A stretch of DNA of 14,365 nt from an uncultured Microbacterium sp. (GTDB lineage: Bacteria > Actinomycetota > Actinomycetes > Actinomycetales > Microbacteriaceae), in assembly GCA_947647645.1 (NCBI GenBank), contig CANSLE010000030.1:1-14365 (forward strand), written 5' to 3'. The notes under the pieces are model-generated. The model was not told the origin of the DNA. It saw only the letters and a list, made by a program, of their open reading frames with translations, and did not search any database. The position numbers and the translations under genes were made by a program. Of this stretch, positions 1 through 4,686 are shown in pieces (position 1 is the stretch's first letter; each line of letters opens with the position of its first letter).

Positions 1-180
1 AGCCGCGCCGGCCATGACGGCATGGCGCTGGGCGCGGTCACCGACGTCGGCATGCTGTTCCTGCGCAACCCTGAAGGGATCAGCCCCCACCCCAACGAGT
101 CCGTCTCGGCGGGTGATGTCGCCCACGGCATCCGCGCCCTGGCCGAAGCGGTGCTGCTGCGCGGCACCGCGCGGGTCTGA
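1..180 (+). CDS. C-terminal end of an M20-family allantoate / N-carbamoyl-L-amino acid amidohydrolase (partial)
   Basis: The frame is open from the left edge and stops with TGA at 178-180, giving 59 visible residues. The segment SRAGHDGM, followed about 25 residues later by NPEGISPHPNES, matches the C-terminal catalytic-domain signature of binuclear-metal M20 amidohydrolases of the AllC/HyuC type (a GAGHD block, then GISH-x-P-x-E). These cytoplasmic enzymes hydrolyse allantoate, ureidoglycolate or N-carbamoyl amino acids, releasing ammonia and CO2. A purine or ureide role is favoured because a molybdenum hydroxylase and a purine-deaminase-like amidohydrolase lie at the other end of the window, but substrate cannot be read from this fragment. 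The Gly-to-Arg change in the usual GAGHD block (RAGHD) is a small oddity. The start lies outside the window. Confidence 0.8.
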   Translation, partial: SRAGHDGMALGAVTDVGMLFLRNPEGISPHPNESVSAGDVAHGIRALAEAVLLRGTARV

Positions 181-210
181 CGCATCGTTCAGTCGAGACG
201 GACGCAGCTG

Positions 211-387
211 TCACGGAAAGCCGAGGAGAGCGCCAACCTGGCGTGAGCCCGCGACGACGACGGTCCAGAACAGGGACGAGAAGATCACCCCCAGGAGGAT
301 GCCGCGTGCGACGCGGAGGGACTCATTGCGCTCCCTCTCGAACGATCGAGCCCCCGTCGTCGTCACCGTTGTCTGGGTCACCGTCAT
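211..387 (-). CDS. Small single-pass membrane protein of unknown function (58 aa)
   Basis: On the minus strand an ATG at 387 opens a 58-residue frame beginning MTVTQTTV and ending in GALLGFP with TGA at 211. The start at 387 is preferred over the ATG at 393, because the ribosome site GGGGAG lies 6 nt upstream of 387 but abuts 393. Residues 1-25 are hydrophilic (Thr-rich, then RSFERERNESLR). Residues from about 28 to 45 form one hydrophobic helix (GILLGVIFSSLFWTVVVAG), and a short RQ-containing tail follows. I recognise no family. It converges on the amidohydrolase end at 180 and faces the exported-protein operon across a 397-bp divergent region, so it could share regulation with that operon. 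The long extension of this frame upstream (to 894) is arginine/proline-rich shadow sequence. Confidence 0.6.
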   Translation of the reverse strand: MTVTQTTVTTTGARSFERERNESLRVARGILLGVIFSSLFWTVVVAGSRQVGALLGFP

Positions 388-422
388 GGTCATCTCCCCT
401 TTCGCGCGTCGAAGGCGCTCCC

Positions 423-448
423 TCCCGTGCGCACCGGAGATCACGGGA
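423..448. promoter_or_regulatory. Inverted repeat, candidate operator of the small membrane gene
   Basis: The arms TCCCGTG (423-429) and CACGGGA (442-448) are exact complements separated by 12 nt. The centre is about 48 bp upstream of the ATG at 387, a typical repressor-site position for that leftward gene. This rests on sequence symmetry only; no binding protein can be named. Confidence 0.35.
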
Positions 449-469
449 ACACAGCCGCGGCAGGTCTCC

Positions 470-495
470 GAGTGCGCACTCCGCGCCGGAGTGCG
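470..495. repeat. Two overlapping perfect palindromes built from GAGTGC
   Basis: GAGTGC and GCACTC form a 12-bp palindrome at 470-481. The second arm also pairs with the next copy: CGCACTCCG (475-483), loop CGC, CGGAGTGCG (487-495), a 9-bp stem with a 3-nt loop. The three half-sites could form mutually exclusive cruciforms or hairpins, or a multi-site operator. The symmetry is read directly; the function is inferred. Confidence 0.45.
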
Positions 496-498
496 GTG

Positions 499-528
499 TT
501 GAGTGTCGTCCGGGGCGATTTGAGTGGC
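499..528. repeat. Phased direct repeat TTGAGTG[T/G]C, candidate activator or repressor site
   Basis: TTGAGTGTC at 499-507 recurs as TTGAGTGGC at 520-528, a 21-bp period (two helical turns). The core TGAGTGTC also occurs twice, 22 bp apart, in the other divergent region (9881 and 9903). In both regions the copies lie about 111-134 bp upstream of the leftward gene start. Confidence 0.35.
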
Positions 529-725
529 GCGGGGAGAGGACGCTGCGCGCTGGCCGTTGCGCGGGAGCGGCGCCGCCGGACATCGCCGCCCGGGGCGGGG
601 CCCGGTGCTTACGCGGGCGCTCCCGGCGACGCGCCGACCACTCATTCGACGGTGACACGGCCCTCCGCGGCGCTCATTCCCCGACAGCGAGCACCCGCGC
701 GAGATCGCGTGCTGTGGAGTGATCC

Positions 726-750
726 CGAACGGTTCGCATCGTGAATGCGA
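726..750. promoter_or_regulatory. Overlapping dyads upstream of the exported-protein operon
   Basis: CGAAC-G-GTTCG (726-736) overlaps TCGCAT-CGTGA-ATGCGA (734-750). The second dyad ends 34 bp before the ATG at 785, so it falls in the core promoter or 5' leader. It is a candidate operator for the downstream LuxR-type regulator or another factor, and could also be a leader hairpin. Confidence 0.4.
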
Positions 751-784
751 CCACGCACACCACAGAGGCAAGGGACGGATCGCC

Positions 785-1489
785 ATGACATCAACTATCG
801 AGACGACGGCCACGCAAGAAGACGATGACCGCCGCGGTCGCAGGAGGGCCTTCCTCGCGCTCGGCGCGGTGTTCGGCGCCGGTGCGCTTGCCACGAGCGC
901 CTACTTCACCGACACGGCGCTGCTCGACCTGAACGGCGGCGGCGGCTTCGGCAGCACGGACAACGCGTACAACATCCAGGTGTCGACGGGGATGGAGAAC
1001 AAGGTGAGCGACGTGAAGTCATGGGTCGAAGCCTTCCCCGACTCCGCGGCGATCGCCGACATCCCGGGTGCGAGCAATCTCCTTCCCGGAGGCTCGGTGG
1101 TCGTGAAGATCCCCGTGCTCAACGAGTCGAAGAACTGGAAGTCCACGCTGAAGCTCTCCCTCAAGAACACGACGCCGGCCGCATCCACGCCGGACCAGGT
1201 CGCCCGCAACGAGGCCTACATGAAGCTCCTCTCGGTCGATGTGGCCGAGACGGCTGACGCCTCGACGGCTCCGACGACGTGGACCAAGACCGGCGTGACG
1301 GTTCCCGCAGAGACGGGCTCGAAGAGCGCTGCGGTCGATCTTTCGACGCTGGATGCCAAGGCGGGAACCGTGCTGTACCTCAAGCTCACGCTGAAAGAAG
1401 GAGCGACGCAGACGGCGACGGACGCCGCGAACGGCGGGGCGGTCGCCCTTCAGGCCGTCATCGACGGCACATCGAAGAACAAGGACTGA
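785..1489 (+). CDS. SipW-dependent exported protein, TasA/camelysin-like (234 aa)
   Basis: The ATG at 785 follows AAGGGACGG by about 8-9 nt. An in-frame start at 719 lacks a good site and would put non-hydrophobic sequence before the signal. Residues 16-21 are Arg-rich (RRGRRR), 22-39 are hydrophobic (AFLALGAVFGAGALATSA), and then comes the SipW-cognate motif S38-A-Y-F-T-D43. The mature part is about 190 residues, Thr/Lys/Ala-rich and cysteine-free. It has the segment LLPGGSVVVKIPVLNESKNW (99-118), like the PG-x(n)-V-x-V-x-N strand of TasA-type beta-sandwich fibre proteins, and ends in a strand pair (TVLYLKLTLKEG, AVALQAVIDG). It is expected to be secreted and assembled at the surface. The RRAFLAL stretch also resembles a Tat motif, so the export route is ambiguous. 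First gene of the operon; the next begins 4 nt after its stop. Confidence 0.75.
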   Translation: MTSTIETTATQEDDDRRGRRRAFLALGAVFGAGALATSAYFTDTALLDLNGGGGFGSTDNAYNIQVSTGMENKVSDVKSWVEAFPDSAAIADIPGASNLLPGGSVVVKIPVLNESKNWKSTLKLSLKNTTPAASTPDQVARNEAYMKLLSVDVAETADASTAPTTWTKTGVTVPAETGSKSAAVDLSTLDAKAGTVLYLKLTLKEGATQTATDAANGGAVALQAVIDGTSKNKD

Positions 1490-1493
1490 TCGC

Positions 1494-2087
1494 ATGCGGG
1501 CACGACGACGCTCATCCGCGATCCTGCTCGTCACGGCAGGGGCGCTCCTGCTGGGCTCGGGTGCGGTGACGGCCACGCTCGGGGTGCCGCGCGGGATGCA
1601 GGATGGCGTCGTCGTGTTCGCTGCGCCAGGAGCGGATGCCTTCGGACTGTCGGTCGCTGCGTCGACCGACAGCCGCTGGCGCCCGGCGCCCGGCGACTGG
1701 CACACGGGAGGCGGCCGGCGATACGTGCTGCCCCTCACCGCAGACGGCGGACCGCTCGATCTGCAGCCCGGTGGCGGTGTCGTGATCTATCTGTTCGTCC
1801 GCAACGCCAGCGAGGACCTCGCCGGCGAGGTGACGATGATCATCACTGCGCCCGCACAGGGCGCGAAGCAGGACGAGTTCTTCGACCACATCAGGTTCCA
1901 CGGCGCCGTGGAGGGGCGAACGATATTCGACGGTACCGGTCGTGTCGACGGCGTCGTCGACAGGGACGTCCCTGCGGGTGGTGTGCGACGCGTCATCCTG
2001 ACCGTGCGCGTGCCCGCCGACACACCATCGCTTCTCCTCGATCGCACCACGGGCGTGCTCGTCCGCGTGCACGCCGAGAACCGCTGA
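1494..2087 (+). CDS. Exported beta-sandwich-like protein of the SipW operon (197 aa)
   Basis: The ATG at 1494 lies 4 nt after the previous stop, so the gene is translationally linked. An N-terminal signal peptide is clear: MRARRRSS, then ILLVTAGALLLGSGAVTA. The SipW-cognate Phe-Thr-Asp motif is absent; the likely cut is after AVTA, as for an ordinary signal peptidase. The remaining 170 residues contain LDLQPGGGVVIYLFVRNASE (88-107), resembling the PG...V...N strand of TasA-like domains. Near the end is GGVRRVILTVRVPADTP (162-178), comparable to the closing strands of its neighbours. I infer a diverged paralogue of the 785-1489 product, perhaps a cap or anchor subunit. No enzymatic motif or cysteine was seen. 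It could instead be an unrelated secreted protein of the same operon. Confidence 0.65.
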   Translation: MRARRRSSAILLVTAGALLLGSGAVTATLGVPRGMQDGVVVFAAPGADAFGLSVAASTDSRWRPAPGDWHTGGGRRYVLPLTADGGPLDLQPGGGVVIYLFVRNASEDLAGEVTMIITAPAQGAKQDEFFDHIRFHGAVEGRTIFDGTGRVDGVVDRDVPAGGVRRVILTVRVPADTPSLLLDRTTGVLVRVHAENR

Positions 2088-2094
2088 CGTCACC

Positions 2095-2098
2095 GGAG
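2095..2098 (+). promoter_or_regulatory. Ribosome site that selects the ATG at 2106
   Basis: GGAG at 2095-2098 is 1 nt from the ATG at 2100 but 7 nt from the in-frame ATG at 2106. The second start, which removes two residues (Met-Lys), therefore has the normal spacing. Confidence 0.6.
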
Positions 2099-2105
2099 AA
2101 TGAAG

Positions 2106-2768
2106 ATGGTCACCTCCCATCGCGCACCCGCGCGTGAGCGACGTCGGGCGCCCCTTCTCGCCGCGGCCACTGCGGCTCTTCTCGCCCTGTCCGCGCCCTT
2201 CATCGTCGGGACGAGCGCGGCGTTCACGAGTGGTGTGGATGCCGCGACGACCCAGTCCGGCGGCATCCGCCTGGCCCAGGGGCCGTCCGAGAAGGACCGG
2301 TATCCCGACTCCGCGCACCCCCATCAGGTCACCGTGGACCGCGACGGCGCCCAGAGCATCGCCTACCTCGCGAGCGTGTCGTCCCGGCCGCCGTCGGTGC
2401 CGACGGCCTCATTCACCGTGACCGTCCAGCTGCTCACGCCCTCCCGGGACGTGGTGCTACGGGCGACGTTGCACGATCCCTCTCCCGCCCCGGGATCATG
2501 GCTCCTGTTCGACGTCCGCGCGAAGGGGGCGAGCCTGCTGCCATCGGCAACACCGCTGGGGGCAGACGCCATCGCCGCGCTCAACGATGGGGCAGGGCTC
2601 GTCCTGCCCACCCCCGACGCCGGGACCGGGTTGGCCATCACGGTGCGTGTGTGGCTCGCGCCGACCGCACCTCCTGCGGCGTTCAACGCGCCGGTGACGC
2701 CGGCGATCGCCATCACCGCCGAGACGGTGGGCGGGCGCACCGTCTCCCTCGAGGAGGACCTCCCTTGA
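2106..2768 (+). CDS. SipW-type exported protein (220 aa)
   Basis: Translation probably begins at ATG 2106 (MVTSHRAPARERRRAP). A basic region is followed by a hydrophobic stretch (LLAAATAALLALSAPFIVG, residues 17-35) and T36-S-A-A-F-T-S42, a close relative of the SipW-cognate SAxFTD motif with Asp replaced by Ser-Gly. The mature chain is about 180 residues, Pro/Ala/Thr-rich and cysteine-free, with several beta-prone stretches (TASFTVTVQLLTP, GLAITVRVWLAPTA, PAIAITAETVGG). The closing strands resemble those of the neighbouring exported proteins, so a TasA-like fold is likely but not proven. Its stop overlaps the TTG start of the next gene by 4 nt (TTGA), showing tight co-translation. It is probably cut by the peptidase encoded at 4038-4613. 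Confidence 0.65.
   Translation: MVTSHRAPARERRRAPLLAAATAALLALSAPFIVGTSAAFTSGVDAATTQSGGIRLAQGPSEKDRYPDSAHPHQVTVDRDGAQSIAYLASVSSRPPSVPTASFTVTVQLLTPSRDVVLRATLHDPSPAPGSWLLFDVRAKGASLLPSATPLGADAIAALNDGAGLVLPTPDAGTGLAITVRVWLAPTAPPAAFNAPVTPAIAITAETVGGRTVSLEEDLP
2751..2757 (+). promoter_or_regulatory. Ribosome site that selects the TTG start at 2765
   Basis: GAGGAGG lies inside the end of the upstream gene, 7 nt before TTG at 2765. The next candidate, GTG at 2774, would be 16 nt away. The TTG start is therefore preferred, and the stop/start overlap (TTGA) is typical of translational coupling. Confidence 0.6.
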
Positions 2769-3997
2769 TCCCTGTGACCGTGTCCACCCGGCGACGCCGC
2801 AGCCGCAGCCGTCGGCGCAGCGGCGGACGTGCGGCCGCGGTCTTCGTGCTGGCCCTCGGCCTGGCCCTGATCGCGGGGGGAGCGATACCCGCACCGGCGA
2901 GGGCACAGGCGGATCATCGGATCGACGTTCGCGCGCCGGCGCCCGGGCACACCGCTGCCGCGAGGTTCTGCGCATCGCCGGAGGGGTACGCGCGCACCGC
3001 CGTGCTCACCGTGCCCACGGCGGCCGGACCGGCGTTGGCGCCGGAGCATGGACTGCGCTTCACCCTCCGAGACGGCCACGACACCGTCCTCGCCGATGAG
3101 CTCAGCGCGGACGAGCTGCGGCGGACTCGCATCGATCTCGGTCGGTTCGGTGCCGATGAGAGCGTGTGCGTGTCGCTCGTCGCGCGCACGCCGACACGCG
3201 CCGACGATTCGTTTCGCACAGCCGCCGCGGAGGTCGCGCTGCGAGTCGGTAGCGAGGGACTCGTACCGGGTGGTCTGCTCGCTGCGACCGGCCTGAATGG
3301 CGAGTTCACGATCCTGGTCGTCACGACGGGAGCCGTTCTTGTCCTCGTCGCGGGACTGCTGCTCGGCGGCGGCGGGCGCCGCTCAGCGCGGCTCTTGGGC
3401 ATCGCGGCCAGCCTGTGCGGTATCGCCCTCGTCAGCGCTCTCGCCGCTCCGTCATGGGCCATGTTCACCGATGCGGCAGCGGTCGAGGTCACTGCCTCCG
3501 GGCAGTTCGGGGTCGCGATCCGCGACGCCGGGGGGAAGGTGAGACAGTCCGCAGACCGCAGTGTGACCTACGCCTACTCCGATTCCGGCGACTTCGTTCC
3601 GGGAAACACGGCTGTTCTCACGCTGGCGGTCTTCAACAACTCCGTCGCCGCGGATGGCCGCTTCACGCTTCGTATCACCGGAACCGGCACACTCGCCCCG
3701 TTCGTCCGTTACAGCGTGTCGATGGATGCCGCCGAGTCGAGCACGGTCGTGGTGACCGGCACCCCGGACGAGCCCGCGGCGGGAGCCGCGATGCCGGGGG
3801 ATGCCCTTCGTGCCGACCTCGGGGTCGTCCCCCCGGCCGGGGTGCGGCTCGCAGACGGCGACGCCGTGCCGGCGTCCGCGGTCGGCTCCGTGCGCACGCT
3901 GACGGTGAAGGTTCACCTTTTGGACGATCCCCACCTTCGTGGCCTGTCCGGCGGAGCCTTCGATCTCGGCATCCAGGTCATCGGGGAGTCGCTGTGA
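2765..3997 (+). CDS. Two-domain exported protein: LAATG sorting signal followed by an internal SipW-type signal (410 aa)
   Basis: TTG start at 2765. Residues 9-22 are very Arg/Ser-rich, 23-41 are hydrophobic, and PARAQA (44-49) offers a normal signal-peptidase cut after Ala47. Domain 1 (about 48-170) has two cysteines (C69, C135), possibly a disulfide. It ends in L172-A-A-T-G176, a 20-residue hydrophobic helix (about 181-200) and GGGGRRSAR, which is the layout of a sortase cell-wall sorting signal of the LAxTG (class E) kind. With no stop, a second hydrophobic segment (210-228) leads into SWAMFTDAA (230-238), a SipW-cognate motif. Domain 2 (about 240-410) has FVPGNTAVLTLAVFNNS and closing strands as in TasA-like proteins. 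One ORF thus encodes what look like two exported products. It could be a gene fusion or a polyprotein cut by the adjacent peptidase. No sortase gene is in the window. Confidence 0.7.
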   Translation: MIPVTVSTRRRRSRSRRRSGGRAAAVFVLALGLALIAGGAIPAPARAQADHRIDVRAPAPGHTAAARFCASPEGYARTAVLTVPTAAGPALAPEHGLRFTLRDGHDTVLADELSADELRRTRIDLGRFGADESVCVSLVARTPTRADDSFRTAAAEVALRVGSEGLVPGGLLAATGLNGEFTILVVTTGAVLVLVAGLLLGGGGRRSARLLGIAASLCGIALVSALAAPSWAMFTDAAAVEVTASGQFGVAIRDAGGKVRQSADRSVTYAYSDSGDFVPGNTAVLTLAVFNNSVAADGRFTLRITGTGTLAPFVRYSVSMDAAESSTVVVTGTPDEPAAGAAMPGDALRADLGVVPPAGVRLADGDAVPASAVGSVRTLTVKVHLLDDPHLRGLSGGAFDLGIQVIGESL

Positions 3998-4037
3998 CGG
4001 CCCCCGTCAATCACCCATCCTAGGAAAGGCACCTCCC

Positions 4038-4613
4038 ATGAACACCTCCACCGTCGTCTCGGCGACCGGACCGCGGGCGACTCCACGTCAGGGACCCCGT
4101 CTCGACTCGCGCCCGGGTTCTCGTCTCCTGCGACTGTTGCGCTCGGCCGGCCTCTGGCTGGGCGCCGTCGTCGGCATCACCACGGTCGTGATCGTCGTCG
4201 TGTGCCTTGCGTTCCAGCTGCGCCCCCAGGTCGTCGTCTCCGGGTCGATGGAGCCCACGTTGCCGGTTGGATCGCTGTTGCTGGTCGCACCGACGCCGGC
4301 CGACGGGCTCCGCGCGGGTGACATCGTGACCGTCGAGCGTCCGCGGGGTCGAGGACTCGTCACCCACCGGATCGTGTCGACCAGCGTGCAGGATGAGCTC
4401 GCCACGCTGGAGCTCAAGGGCGACGCCAACGCCACCGTCGACCCGGACCCGTACGTCGTCCGCTCGGCAGGCCGGCTGGTGGTGACGATCCCGGGAGCCG
4501 GGTATGTCGCCGCGGCGGTGAAATCGCCGTTGATCATGACCGCGCTGCTTCTCCTCGTGTTCGCCGTGTTGCTCAGCGGCTTCGTTCGACCGCGCCGACG
4601 ACACGGGCGGTGA
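4038..4613 (+). CDS. sipW: SipW/ER-type signal peptidase I (S26B family, 191 aa)
   Basis: ATG at 4038 with GGAAAGG 8 nt upstream. A Thr/Arg-rich cytoplasmic tail (1-37) precedes a first membrane helix (about 38-60). Then come VVVSGSMEPTL with the nucleophile Ser70, LRAGDIVTVE, and LVTHRIV, where His110 stands in the position of the Lys of ordinary bacterial signal peptidases, as in SipW and eukaryotic Sec11. The KGDANATVDPDP block (127-138) is the conserved Gly-Asp-Ala-Asn region. A second helix (about 164-183) and an Arg-rich end (RPRRRHGR) follow. Family members cleave a special class of signal peptides just before or within SAxFTD-like motifs at the outer face of the membrane. It closes an operon of four exported proteins and is expected to process them and the two minus-strand ones at 7319-9770. 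Only its promoter context is uncertain. Confidence 0.9.
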   Translation: MNTSTVVSATGPRATPRQGPRLDSRPGSRLLRLLRSAGLWLGAVVGITTVVIVVVCLAFQLRPQVVVSGSMEPTLPVGSLLLVAPTPADGLRAGDIVTVERPRGRGLVTHRIVSTSVQDELATLELKGDANATVDPDPYVVRSAGRLVVTIPGAGYVAAAVKSPLIMTALLLLVFAVLLSGFVRPRRRHGR

Positions 4614-4618
4614 CCGCG

Positions 4619-4668
4619 CCGCAGGGCCCCGTGCCGCACGGTCGTGTCTAGTTGAAACGACCCTGCGG
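4619..4668. promoter_or_regulatory. Nested inverted repeats between the peptidase and LuxR-type genes
   Basis: CCGCAGGG (4619-4626) pairs with CCCTGCGG (4661-4668). Inside are CCGTG-CCG-CACGG (4629-4641) and GGTCGT (4640-4645) with ACGACC (4657-4662). These alternatives overlap and cannot all form. There is no clear T-run, so this is a weak terminator, attenuator or operator just upstream of the regulator gene. Confidence 0.4.
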
Positions 4669-4686
4669 TGACAGAGTGGGGAGACC

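Larger units (their letters stand above)
388..784. other. Gene-free divergent intergenic region
   Basis: This 397-bp stretch separates the leftward small membrane gene from the rightward exported-protein operon. Open frames crossing it are low-complexity Arg/Pro/Ala translations without convincing starts, so I call no gene. I found only one TA dinucleotide (near 608), so no ordinary sigma-70 -10 box is visible for either gene. It holds several dyads and direct repeats, listed separately: 423-448, 470-495, 499-528 and 726-750. It most likely carries promoters of a non-housekeeping type plus operators. Confidence 0.55.

Noticed and set aside
243..744. Plus-strand frames of 105-159 residues across the first divergent region
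   Set aside because: Arg/Pro/Ala-rich translations with no domain, poor starts, and overlap with the better supported minus-strand membrane gene and the regulatory dyads.
388..894. Long upstream extension of the minus-strand small gene
   Set aside because: It would run through the regulatory region and into the start of the 785 gene, has no matching ribosome site, and is low-complexity.
804..916. Tat signal in the 785 gene
   Set aside because: RRAFLAL resembles a Tat motif, but the SAYFTD end and the adjacent peptidase favour SipW-type processing; left as a note in the gene entry.
2498..2764. Upstream extension of the fused exported gene in its frame
   Set aside because: It lies wholly inside the 2106-2768 gene and would destroy the signal peptide; the TTG at 2765 has a good ribosome site.
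4652..4657. TTGAAA as a -35 box for the LuxR-type gene
   Set aside because: No -10-like hexamer lies 16-18 bp downstream.
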